Shown: positions 1 to 7,932 of the stretch, in pieces
How positions within the stretch are numbered: position 1 is the stretch's first letter
Layout: every line of letters starts with the position of its first letter
Assembly: GCA_040510575.1 (NCBI GenBank)
Contig: JBEVIU010000120.1
Location: forward strand, 1-24,574
Length of the DNA: 24,574 nucleotides
Direction: 5' to 3'
Origin: DASUMF01 sp040510575
GTDB taxonomy: Bacteria > Actinomycetota > Acidimicrobiia > IMCC26256 > DASPTH01
The notes under the pieces: generated by a model
What the model saw: the letters and a program-made list of their open reading frames with translations, nothing else
The model's database searches: none
What the model was told of the DNA's origin: nothing
Position numbers and translations under genes: made by a program

Positions 1-10
1 ATGAGCACAT

Positions 11-29
11 CGGTCCCCTATTGGGACCG
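11..29. promoter_or_regulatory. Perfect inverted repeat upstream of the lysX-like gene
   Basis: CGGTCCC (11-17) and GGGACCG (23-29) form a perfect 7-bp inverted repeat around the spacer CTATT. It lies about 20 bp upstream of the candidate -10 hexamer (49-54) and so covers the -35 region of the lysX-like operon. This placement suits a dimeric regulator better than a terminator, because no T-run follows. The regulator is unknown. The sequence before position 1 is not available, so a role for an upstream gene cannot be excluded. Confidence 0.4.
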
Positions 30-48
30 GCGAGGGCGCACACGCCGC

Positions 49-54
49 TAGCCT
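49..54 (+). promoter_or_regulatory. Candidate -10 hexamer TAGCCT, leaderless lysX-like promoter
   Basis: TAGCCT fits the TANNNT consensus of actinobacterial -10 elements and ends 7 nt before the ATG at 62. Transcription would therefore start at or next to the start codon. No Shine-Dalgarno sequence is present in the gap, which agrees with a leaderless mRNA. The same arrangement recurs at other starts in this window. Confidence 0.4.
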
Positions 55-61
55 CCGGCGG

Positions 62-3000
62 ATGCCGGACGACGACGAGACGCCGTCGACCGCGCCCGGC
101 GCGGAGGACGAGGCGAACGCGAACGCAACCTCCGAACCGGGCCCGCGCGCCGACGACGAGCCGGACGAGCACGGCGCCCCAGGAGAAGAGGAAGAGGCCG
201 GGTTCACTTCGGCGTTCGTGGCCGAGCAGCGCCGGCTCCGGCTCGAGAAGCTCGACGAGCTCCGAGCGGCAGGCGTCGAGCCGTATCCGGTTCGCTTCGA
301 TCGCACCCACACCGCCGGCCAGATCCAGGCCGCGCATCCCGATCTCGAGCCGGGCACCGAGACCGACGAGCACGTGAGCGTGGCGGGGCGGGTGATGCTG
401 TTGCGCCGGCAGGGCAAGCTCAGCTTCGCCACCCTCCAGGACCGCGACGGCGACATTCAGCTGTTCGTGAGCACCGATTCGGTGGGCGAGGCGGTGCACC
501 ACGACTTCGACCACCTCGACCGCGGTGACTGGGTCGGCATCGAAGGCACCGTGATGACGACCCGGCGCGGGGAGCTGTCGATCAAGGTCGCGGGGTTCCA
601 GCTCCTGTCGAAGGTCGTGCGCCCACTTCCCGAGAAATGGCACGGCCTCACGGACACCGACGCGCGCTACCGACAGCGCTACCTCGACCTCGTGATGAAC
701 GACGAGGCGCGGCGCATCGCGATGGTGCGGATCCAGACCATCTCGCGTATCCGCCGGTACCTCGAGGACCACGGCTTCGTCGAGGTCGAGGGACCGACGC
801 TGCAGAGCATCCAGGGTGGCGCAACGGCGCGCCCGTTCGTGACCCACCACAATGCGCTCGACATCGACCTCTACCTCCGCATCGCGCTCGAGCTGCACCT
901 CAAGCGCCTGATCGTCGGTGGGCTCGACCGCGTGTTCGAGATCGGCCGCGTGTACCGCAACGAGGGCATCGACACCGTGCACAACCCCGAGTTCACGATG
1001 CTCGAGGCGTACCAAGCGTTCGGTGACTATCACGACATGATGGATCTCACCGAGGGCATCATCGTCGACGCGGCCACGCCGGTGCTGCCCGACCTGAAGG
1101 TGACCTACGGCGACGTCGAGATCGACTTCACGCCGCCGTTCAAGCGGGCGACCATGGTCGAACTCATCAAGGACATCGTCGGCGTCGACATCCACCCGGC
1201 GATGCCGGTGGCCGACGCACGGGCAGTGCTCGACGGCCTCGGAATCGAGTACGAGCCGACCTGGGGCAGCGGGAAGCTCACGAACGCGATCTACGACGAG
1301 GTCGTGCAGTACAAGATCGTGCAACCGACCTTCGTGCTCGACCATCCGCGCGAGGTGTCGCCGCTCGCGCGTGCGCACCGCGACGACCCGACGCTCACCG
1401 AACGCTTCGAGCTCGTGATCGCGGGCCACGAGCTCGCCAACGCGTACAGCGAGCTGAACGACCCCGTCGACCAGCTCGCACGCTTCGAAGACGAAGCAAA
1501 GGCGAAGGCCGAGGGCGACGCCGAGGCGGGCGACGTCGACCTCGACTACGTACGCGCGCTCGAGTACGGCCTGCCGCCCACCGGTGGGCTCGGGATCGGG
1601 ATCGACCGGCTCGTGATGTACATCACCGGCACGCCGAGCATCCGCGAGGTGATCCTCTTCCCGACGTTGCGCCCGGAGCCGGGCATGGGCGGCCTGACGC
1701 ACGCCGACGGCGAGGCCGGCACCGGTGCGGCCACCACCGGCGAGCCGCCCGAGATGGAGGCGACCGTGCGGGCGCTCGCGTCGGCCCCGCCGCCCCCGGC
1801 CCGGCCGTCGCGCGGACCGCTGCGCGCGATCTCGTGGATGGTCGCGCTGGGCGGAATTCTCGCCATCGCGTCGCTGGTGCCGTGGATGAGCCGCGAGGCC
1901 GAGCCGTTGCGCGACGACATCCTGCCGCTGTGGTCGCGCGTCACCGGACAGGTCACGGTCGTGCTGCTCGGCCTGGTGCTCTTGTTCACCGCCGGCCAGC
2001 TCGCGAAGGGCAAGCGCCGCGCTTGGGAGCTCGCCACGGTGGTCACCGGCGGCGCATTCATCCTGCACGTGCTCAAGGGCCCGCACCCGTTCGCGGCGGC
2101 GTACACCGGCATCCTCTTCGTGCTGCTCGTCACCTATCGCGAGCGGTTCCGCGCGCCGTCGGACCCACCGTCGGCGTTGCGCCTGCTCCGGGCGATCCCC
2201 CTCTATCTGGTGATCGTGTACGGCTTCGGCACCCTCGCGTTGGTCGTGGAGCGCGACCACCTCTCCCCCACGCTCACCGTCGGTGGCGCGCTCGAGACGG
2301 TCACCCTCGGCCTCGTCGGCATCTCGGGCCCGTACGAGTACGAACGACACTTCTTCTCCGAGTTCTATCCGGCCGCGCTCCTCGCGCTCGGCATCTTCGG
2401 GCTCGTGGCGCTGCTCGTGCTCCTCTTCCGTCCGCTCACTGCCCGTGCACCGCATCGCGAGGCCGACTGGGACGAGGCGGAGCGCATCGTGCGCACGTAC
2501 GGCTGGGACACCCTCGCCGCGTTCGCGTTGCGCGACGACAAGAGCTTCTTCTTCTCGTCCGACGGCGAGGCGATGATCGGCTACACGTACATGGCGAGCC
2601 ACGGACTCGCGGCGGGCGACCCCATCGGACGCCCCGAGTCGATCCCTCTGGTGGTCGACGAGTTCCTGGAGTTCTGTCGTGGCCGCGGCTGGAGCCCCGG
2701 GTTCCTCGCGGTGCGCGAGTCCGACCTCGCGCTCTACTCGTCGCGCGGTCTGCGTCACATCTACCTCGGCGACGAGGCGATCATCCACTGCCGTCACTTC
2801 GACCTCGACACGCCCGCAACGCGCGACGTCCGCCAGGCGGTGCGGCGCGTGGAACGCACGCACTCGTTCCGGATCCTCGCCGAGTCGACCGCGCCACCCG
2901 ACATGGTGAGTGCGCTGAACGCCATCAGCGAACGGTGGCGCGGCGACGAGCCCGAGCGTGGCTTCACCATGGACCTCGCGCAAGACGTGAACGGCGCGAA

Positions 3001-3535
3001 TCCCGAGTTCCTGCTCTGCGTCGCGCTCGACGCCGACCAGCACCCGACGGGCTTCCTGCGCCTCGTCCCCGCGTACGGGGTCGACCGTGGGTACACGCTC
3101 GACCTCATGCGCCACGACCCCGCCGCCCCGAACGGCATCACGGAATTCCGGATCGCGCACGCCGCACTCGCCTTACGCGAACGCGGCGTCGATCGCCTCT
3201 CCATGAACTTCGCGGCCTGGGGGCGCCTGCTCGACCCCGACGTGCAGCACACCCCCACGCAGCGGCTGACGGCCTGGGGCATCCGCAAGCTCAACCCGTT
3301 CTTCCAGATCGAGTCGCTGCGCACCTTCAACGAGAAGTTCTCCCCCGAGTGGCTGCCGCGCAGCATCGTGTACACCGACGCGGCAGACCTCCCCCGCCTC
3401 GGTCTGCTGTATGCGGGCATCGAAGGGTTCCTGGCCGTGCCCGTGCTGCGCAACCTGTTCGTACCGAAGCCGGTTGGCGGCATCGCCGCTCCCGAGTCCG
3501 GCCTCACGGGAGCGCCGTCCGCATCAGTGGCGTGA
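62..3535 (+). CDS. lysX: LysX-like fusion: lysyl-tRNA synthetase, membrane region, MprF-type lysyltransferase
   Basis: This 1157-residue protein should charge tRNA-Lys and transfer lysine to phosphatidylglycerol, making the membrane less anionic. Residues 1-50 are acidic and low-complexity. Residues 52-190 hold the OB-fold anticodon-binding domain. Residues 195-540 are the class II LysRS core, with ARYRQRYLDL (201-210), motif 2 around FEIGRVYRNEG (292-302) and motif 3 GGLGIGIDRLVMY (508-520). A Pro/Ala linker (545-588) leads to about six hydrophobic segments (590-608, 628-646, 657-671, 677-691, 711-729, 766-789). Residues about 800-1115 form the DUF2156/MprF transferase domain (FALRDDKSFFF at 821-831). 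Mycobacterial LysX has the opposite order, with membrane and transferase parts first and LysRS last. The ATG at 62 is supported by a -10-like hexamer. The stop overlaps the next gene's GTG. Family assignment is firm; the dual activity is inferred. Confidence 0.9.
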   Translation: MPDDDETPSTAPGAEDEANANATSEPGPRADDEPDEHGAPGEEEEAGFTSAFVAEQRRLRLEKLDELRAAGVEPYPVRFDRTHTAGQIQAAHPDLEPGTETDEHVSVAGRVMLLRRQGKLSFATLQDRDGDIQLFVSTDSVGEAVHHDFDHLDRGDWVGIEGTVMTTRRGELSIKVAGFQLLSKVVRPLPEKWHGLTDTDARYRQRYLDLVMNDEARRIAMVRIQTISRIRRYLEDHGFVEVEGPTLQSIQGGATARPFVTHHNALDIDLYLRIALELHLKRLIVGGLDRVFEIGRVYRNEGIDTVHNPEFTMLEAYQAFGDYHDMMDLTEGIIVDAATPVLPDLKVTYGDVEIDFTPPFKRATMVELIKDIVGVDIHPAMPVADARAVLDGLGIEYEPTWGSGKLTNAIYDEVVQYKIVQPTFVLDHPREVSPLARAHRDDPTLTERFELVIAGHELANAYSELNDPVDQLARFEDEAKAKAEGDAEAGDVDLDYVRALEYGLPPTGGLGIGIDRLVMYITGTPSIREVILFPTLRPEPGMGGLTHADGEAGTGAATTGEPPEMEATVRALASAPPPPARPSRGPLRAISWMVALGGILAIASLVPWMSREAEPLRDDILPLWSRVTGQVTVVLLGLVLLFTAGQLAKGKRRAWELATVVTGGAFILHVLKGPHPFAAAYTGILFVLLVTYRERFRAPSDPPSALRLLRAIPLYLVIVYGFGTLALVVERDHLSPTLTVGGALETVTLGLVGISGPYEYERHFFSEFYPAALLALGIFGLVALLVLLFRPLTARAPHREADWDEAERIVRTYGWDTLAAFALRDDKSFFFSSDGEAMIGYTYMASHGLAAGDPIGRPESIPLVVDEFLEFCRGRGWSPGFLAVRESDLALYSSRGLRHIYLGDEAIIHCRHFDLDTPATRDVRQAVRRVERTHSFRILAESTAPPDMVSALNAISERWRGDEPERGFTMDLAQDVNGANPEFLLCVALDADQHPTGFLRLVPAYGVDRGYTLDLMRHDPAAPNGITEFRIAHAALALRERGVDRLSMNFAAWGRLLDPDVQHTPTQRLTAWGIRKLNPFFQIESLRTFNEKFSPEWLPRSIVYTDAADLPRLGLLYAGIEGFLAVPVLRNLFVPKPVGGIAAPESGLTGAPSASVA

Positions 3536-3960
3536 AGCCGGCCGCGCCGGTCCTCGTGCTGGCGATCGCCGCACTGCTGCTCGTCGGGTGCGTCGGCCGC
3601 GCGTCGTTCGACGACGACGTCACGTTCAGCGACGTCGAGCAGGTGCTGACGCACGGCACACTCGACGTGTGCGAGCAGTCGCGCCATCCGGACGGCCTCG
3701 CGAACCAGGCAACGGCCACACGCACCTACGAGATCGCGCTCGACTGCTCGACCGACGACTCGGTGCGGCTCGTCGTCGACGAGTTCGACGACGCCGAGGC
3801 GCGTGACGGTGCAGCCCGCCAGTTCGAGGGTTTGCTCCGTCCGCGCGGCGACGGCACGGTGTGGACCTGGGGACCGTTCACGCTGTTCGCCAACGGTGGT
3901 CGCGACGACGCCGTGATGGACCGGATCACCGACGCTCTCGACGAGGCCGGCGCCCGATGA
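3532..3960 (+). CDS. Small putative lipoprotein
   Basis: This 142-residue protein has a signal peptide with a hydrophobic core (about residues 6-18) and a lipobox LVGC ending at Cys20, so it is probably a lipid-anchored surface protein. The mature part is acidic and has two cysteines (C47 and C71 by my count) that could form a disulphide. I recognise no family and assign no function. The GTG start at 3532 overlaps the lysX-like stop (GTGA), and its own stop overlaps the permease ATG (ATGA), so all three genes are probably translated from one mRNA. Its place behind a membrane-lipid-modifying enzyme suggests an envelope role, which is only inference. Confidence 0.75.
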   Translation: MKPAAPVLVLAIAALLLVGCVGRASFDDDVTFSDVEQVLTHGTLDVCEQSRHPDGLANQATATRTYEIALDCSTDDSVRLVVDEFDDAEARDGAARQFEGLLRPRGDGTVWTWGPFTLFANGGRDDAVMDRITDALDEAGAR

Positions 3961-5384
3961 GGAAGCGGGTCGGGAAGGCGGTCGGCCTGGGCGTCCTCGC
4001 GCTCGCGGGCATCGACATGGCCGCGGTGATCAGCGTGCGCAACCTGCCCATGATGGCGGTGTACGGCTGGTCGATGCTGGCGCTGTTCCTGCTCGCGATC
4101 CTCGCGTTCCTGATCCCGGTGTCGATGGCGGCGGCGGAGCTCGGCACGGGCTGGCCCGAGGACGGCGGCATCTACGCGTGGGTGAAGCAGGCGTTCGGTG
4201 GCCCCACCGGCTTCCTCGCGGTGTGGTGCGACTACGCGGAGAACATCCCGTGGTTCCCGACCGTGCTCTCGTTCATGGCCGCGTCGCTCGCGTACGCGTT
4301 CGACCCCGCACTGGCCACCAACCGGCTCTACCTCGTGGTGGTGATGCTCGCGTTCTTCTGGGGCACCACGTTCGTGAACCTGCGGGGCGTGGAGACGTCC
4401 GCGTGGATCAGCGGTGTGGGCACCGTCCTCGGCTCGATCGTGCCGGCGTTGCTCGTGGTCGGGCTCGGCATCGCGTGGCTCGTGAGCGGCGACGGCTCGC
4501 AGATCCCCTTCTCGGGCGAGGCGCTGGTCCCCGACGTGTCGCTCGGCAACCTCGCGTTCCTCGGCGGCATCATCTTGTTGTTCACCGGCATGGAGATGGC
4601 AGGGTTCCACTCGCGCGAGACGCGGGATCCCGGGCGCAACGTGCCCCGCGCCATCTTCCTCAGCGTGGCGGTGATCGTCGTGTTCTCGCTGCTCGGCTCG
4701 CTGTTCCTCGCGTTCATCGTGCCCGAGCGCGAGCTCAGCCTCGTGTCGGGAACCATGGAGCTCTTCCAACGCGCGCTCGACCAGCTCGGCATGGGATGGC
4801 TGCTGCGGCCGCTCGCACTCATCGTCGCGTTCGGCGGCATCGCGCACCTGAGCCCCTGGATCCTCGGACCCGCCAAGGGCGTTGCCGCAGTCGGCCGAGA
4901 CGGCGACGCACCCGAGAGCTTCGGCCACACGAACGACCGGGGCGTGCCCGTCGGGCTCCTCGTGGTGCAGGGCATCGGCGGCACGATCTTCTCGCTGCTG
5001 TTCCTGCTCGTCCCCAACGTGAGCACGAGCTACTGGATGCTCTCCGCGGTGACGGCGCAGATCATCGCGGTGATGTACGCGCTGATGTTCGCGGCCGTGA
5101 TCCGCCTGCGCTACACCCAACCCGACCGACCGCGTCCGTATCGCATCCCCGGCGGCCGGGTCGGCGTGTGGATCGTGGGCGGCGTCGGAGCCGTCGCGTG
5201 CTCGTGCTCGTTCCTGCTCGGCCTCGTGCCGCCGGATCAGCTCAAGACCGGCAACCCGGTCACGTACGTGGTGTTGTTGTCGGCGGCAACGGTGCTGTTG
5301 TGCCTTCCACCGTTCCTGTGGTCGTCGTGGGCACGCCGGCGCGGGCGAGCGCCGCTGTCGCCGCAACCATCACCAGCGCGCTGA
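3957..5384 (+). CDS. APC-superfamily amino acid permease, GadC-like (glutamate:GABA antiporter type)
   Basis: This 475-residue integral membrane protein has about 12 hydrophobic segments, the usual size for the amino acid/polyamine/organocation superfamily. The stretch GWPEDGGIYAWVKQAFG (65-81), followed by WCDYAENIPWFPTVLSF (90-106), closely resembles the region after TM2 of GadC-type exchangers. The likely activity is amino acid uptake or amino acid/amine exchange at the cytoplasmic membrane; the substrate cannot be read from sequence. The ATG at 3957 overlaps the lipoprotein stop. The last 41 codons overlap, in antisense, the 3' end of the convergent DMT transporter gene. Family call is good, substrate unknown. 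Confidence 0.85.
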   Translation: MRKRVGKAVGLGVLALAGIDMAAVISVRNLPMMAVYGWSMLALFLLAILAFLIPVSMAAAELGTGWPEDGGIYAWVKQAFGGPTGFLAVWCDYAENIPWFPTVLSFMAASLAYAFDPALATNRLYLVVVMLAFFWGTTFVNLRGVETSAWISGVGTVLGSIVPALLVVGLGIAWLVSGDGSQIPFSGEALVPDVSLGNLAFLGGIILLFTGMEMAGFHSRETRDPGRNVPRAIFLSVAVIVVFSLLGSLFLAFIVPERELSLVSGTMELFQRALDQLGMGWLLRPLALIVAFGGIAHLSPWILGPAKGVAAVGRDGDAPESFGHTNDRGVPVGLLVVQGIGGTIFSLLFLLVPNVSTSYWMLSAVTAQIIAVMYALMFAAVIRLRYTQPDRPRPYRIPGGRVGVWIVGGVGAVACSCSFLLGLVPPDQLKTGNPVTYVVLLSAATVLLCLPPFLWSSWARRRGRAPLSPQPSPAR

Positions 5385-6156
5385 GCACGATCAGCACCCA
5401 CTCGACGCCGTCGGCGCGTATGTGCTCCTCGAGCACGGCCATGCCGAGCACCACCGCGGTGACGGGCTCGAGCACCGTCGCGGCGGGAAACGAGATCTCG
5501 AGTGAGCCGGCCTGGAACGCGGTCTGCTGCGCGACGAATCCGCCGATGCCGACCGCGACGAGCAGGTACGTCTCCCACGATCCAAGCAGCGCGCCGACGC
5601 CGTCGTCGAGCCGGTCGGTGACGGTCTTGGTCAGCGCGGAGACCAACCCGAACAGCACGCCGGTGACGATCGCCAACCCGAGTGCGCGTCCCCGACCGGG
5701 CCGCCGCGCGATCACCACGCCCGCCACGATCGCCGCCGCGCAGAACGCCAGCGACGTCACCCACTCCCGGAACGGAGCGTTGTCGAGCCCCGCGTCGGGG
5801 TTGCCGGCCACCAGGAACACGCCCAGCGACACGGTCAGCGCCACGGCCCACCCGAGCGCGGCACGCGTGATGCGCCGCCCTGCGTACCGCGCGCCCAGTG
5901 GGAGCGCGAAGAGCAGCATCGTCACCAGGAGCGGCTGCACCAGGAGCAGGGAGCCAACCGCCAGCGCAGCCGCCTGCACGAGGTAGCCGAGGTTGTCGGT
6001 GACCGTGCCTGCCCACCACCGCGGGTTCTTCACCAACGACAGAAACAGGCGCGCACCGTGCGCCTCCGTCGTGGACGCCTCCCGCTGTTGCGCGACGGCG
6101 GCGATCGCGAACATCAGCGCTGCCAGGAGCGACAGCGCGACGGCCAACCCGGTCAC
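5260..6156 (-). CDS. DMT-superfamily (EamA/NIPA-like) transporter
   Basis: This 298-residue membrane protein has about ten hydrophobic segments in two similar halves, typical of the drug/metabolite transporter superfamily. The segment FPAATVLEPVTAVVLGMAVLEEH (223-245) matches the conserved EamA pattern near the penultimate helix. The substrate is unknown. The last 20-25 residues are Thr/Pro-rich and probably lie beyond the final helix (about 252-272). Its ATG overlaps the rnj stop by 4 bp, so it is probably co-transcribed with rnj. The 3' end, including much of the final helix, overlaps the convergent permease gene by 125 bp, leaving no room for a conventional intergenic terminator. Confidence 0.8.
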   Translation of the reverse strand: MTGLAVALSLLAALMFAIAAVAQQREASTTEAHGARLFLSLVKNPRWWAGTVTDNLGYLVQAAALAVGSLLLVQPLLVTMLLFALPLGARYAGRRITRAALGWAVALTVSLGVFLVAGNPDAGLDNAPFREWVTSLAFCAAAIVAGVVIARRPGRGRALGLAIVTGVLFGLVSALTKTVTDRLDDGVGALLGSWETYLLVAVGIGGFVAQQTAFQAGSLEISFPAATVLEPVTAVVLGMAVLEEHIRADGVEWVLIVLSALVMVAATAALARAGVPTTTTGTVEGTTAPLPPTTTPRT

Positions 6157-7898
6157 ACCTCGATGACCACCGGGATGATCGCAGGCCGGCGTTTCGTGCG
6201 CTCGCTGATGAACTTGCCGAGCGAGCGCCGGGCGTGGCGCCGGATGGTCTCGGGATCGGTGGCGCCCTCGTCGGTTGCCTCGGCGAGCGACGCGCGCACC
6301 GCGGCCTTCGCTTCCTCGAGCAGCTCCTCGGCCTCGGGTGCGTACACCCAGCCGCGCGTGACGATCTCTGGCCCCGTGATCAGCTCTCCGGTGGTCGCGT
6401 CGACGGTGACGATCACCACGACGAGGCCCTCCTCGGCCAGGTTGCGTCGGTCGCGCAGCACGCCGAGGCCGACGTCGCCGACGATGCCGTCGACGTACTG
6501 GTAGCCGGACGGCACCGCCCGGCGCTCGACCTCGATGGCCGCGGCGCCGTCGGCGGTGAGCTCGATGGCGAGCGCGTCGCCGTCTTCGCAGACCAGCACG
6601 TGGTCTTTCGCGACACCGACCGATTCCGCCAAGCGCGCGTGGTGCACCATGTGCGTGTACTCACCGTGCACTGGAACGAACCACTCGGGCTGCACGATGT
6701 TGATGAGCATCTTGAGCTCTTCTTGCGACGCGTGCCCCGACACGTGCACCGGCGAGCTCCCACCGTGCAGCACCTCCGCACCGGCGCGGTGCAGCGAGTC
6801 GATGATGCGGGTCACGTTGGTCTCGTTGCCCGGGATCGCGTGCGCAGAGATCACGACGACGTCGTCGCTGCTGATCTTCACGTGTTTGTGCTCGTGCGCC
6901 GCCATCAAGGAGAGCGCGCTCATCGGTTCGCCCTGCGAACCGGTGCAGATGATGCAGACCTCGCCGGGCGAGTAGCGCGGCACCTCGTCGATGTCGATGA
7001 CGCTGCTCACCGGGATGTCGAGCATGCCCATCTCGCGACCCAGCGCGACGTTGTTCACCATCGAGCGGCCGAGAAACACCACCTTGCGCCCCGCCGTGAC
7101 CGCGGCGTCGGCCACCTGGCGAACGCGGTGCAGGTGCGACGCGAAGCTGGCGACGATCAGGCGCTGGTTCGGGTAGTCGCGGAAGACCGTGCGCAACGTG
7201 TCGCCCACGGTCGACTCCGACGGCGTGAAGCCGGGGCGGCACGCGTTCGTGGAGTCGGACAGGAGCAGCTTGACTCCCCCGGAGCGCTTGGCGATCGCGC
7301 CCATCAGTGACAGGTCGGTCTTGCGGCCGTCGACCGGGGTGGGGTCGAGCTTGAAGTCGCCGCTGTGCAGGATCGTGCCGACGGGCGTGTGATACGCCGT
7401 CGCGAACGCGTGCGGCACCGAGTGGGTGACGGGGATGAACTCGCAGTCGAACGGCCCGATCATCCGGCGCTCGCCGTCGTGCACGGGGATCATCTCGGTG
7501 CGGCCGAGCATGCCCGCTTCCTCGATGCGGTTGCGCGCCAGCCCGAGCGACAACGGGGAGCCGTAGATCGGGAACTCGATGTCACGCAGCAGGAACGCGA
7601 GCCCACCGGCGTGGTCCTCGTGGGCGTGGGTGAGGAACACGCCCTCGACCCGGTCGGCGTTCTCGCGCAGGTAGGTGAAGTCGGGAAGCACCAGATCGAC
7701 GCCGGGCATGTCGACGTCGGGGAACATGATCCCGCAGTCGACGACGAGGATGCGATCCTCGACCTCGAGGCAGAAGCAGTTGCGCCCGATCTCGCCCAAC
7801 CCGCCGAGGAAGACGATCTTGACCGCCGGCTCGGTGGGTGCACGGCTGGCCGGCTCCTTGCCTGCACGGCGAGCCGACTCGGAGCGACGGGGACTCAT
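6153..7898 (-). CDS. rnj: Ribonuclease J
   Basis: This 581-residue metallo-beta-lactamase/beta-CASP ribonuclease would act in mRNA decay and rRNA maturation in the cytoplasm. The zinc motif HAHEDH is at residues 91-96 after GGLGEIGRNC (32-41). Further family signatures include LHSGDFKLD, the beta-CASP block with SDSTNA, and SGHASQEELK near residue 380. A 25-residue basic N-terminal extension precedes the core. Length fits the family. TAGCCT 9 nt before the ATG suggests its own promoter. In many actinobacteria rnj sits beside dapA; here it heads a unit with a DMT transporter and is far from dapB. Confidence 0.95.
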   Translation of the reverse strand: MSPRRSESARRAGKEPASRAPTEPAVKIVFLGGLGEIGRNCFCLEVEDRILVVDCGIMFPDVDMPGVDLVLPDFTYLRENADRVEGVFLTHAHEDHAGGLAFLLRDIEFPIYGSPLSLGLARNRIEEAGMLGRTEMIPVHDGERRMIGPFDCEFIPVTHSVPHAFATAYHTPVGTILHSGDFKLDPTPVDGRKTDLSLMGAIAKRSGGVKLLLSDSTNACRPGFTPSESTVGDTLRTVFRDYPNQRLIVASFASHLHRVRQVADAAVTAGRKVVFLGRSMVNNVALGREMGMLDIPVSSVIDIDEVPRYSPGEVCIICTGSQGEPMSALSLMAAHEHKHVKISSDDVVVISAHAIPGNETNVTRIIDSLHRAGAEVLHGGSSPVHVSGHASQEELKMLINIVQPEWFVPVHGEYTHMVHHARLAESVGVAKDHVLVCEDGDALAIELTADGAAAIEVERRAVPSGYQYVDGIVGDVGLGVLRDRRNLAEEGLVVVIVTVDATTGELITGPEIVTRGWVYAPEAEELLEEAKAAVRASLAEATDEGATDPETIRRHARRSLGKFISERTKRRPAIIPVVIEV

Positions 7899-7907
7899 TG
7901 ACGGTGA

Positions 7908-7913
7908 AGGCTA
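7908..7913 (-). promoter_or_regulatory. Candidate -10 hexamer TAGCCT, rnj promoter
   Basis: On the minus strand TAGCCT lies 9 nt before the rnj ATG (7898), implying a 5' leader of a few bases at most. It lies in the 34-bp gap behind the histidine-rich membrane protein gene. It is the same hexamer as that before the lysX-like gene. Confidence 0.35.
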
Positions 7914-7932
7914 CCCGGGCGGATCCCCCGCC

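Noticed and set aside
1..51. 17-codon frame from the first ATG of the window to TAG at 51
   Set aside because: It contains the palindrome and part of the -10 hexamer, has no visible ribosome-binding site in the window, and the peptide (MSTSVPYWDRRGRTRR) shows no family signal; treated as chance.
1834..3531. Plus-strand frame upstream of and in frame with the lipoprotein
   Set aside because: The part before 3532 is an Arg/Pro-rich shadow of the lysX-like gene. Only the GTG at 3532 gives a signal peptide and lipobox.
3726..5366. 546-codon minus-strand open frame opposite the permease
   Set aside because: Translation is rich in His, Arg, Asp and Glu with no domain pattern; it is the antisense shadow of the permease and lipoprotein genes in GC-rich DNA.
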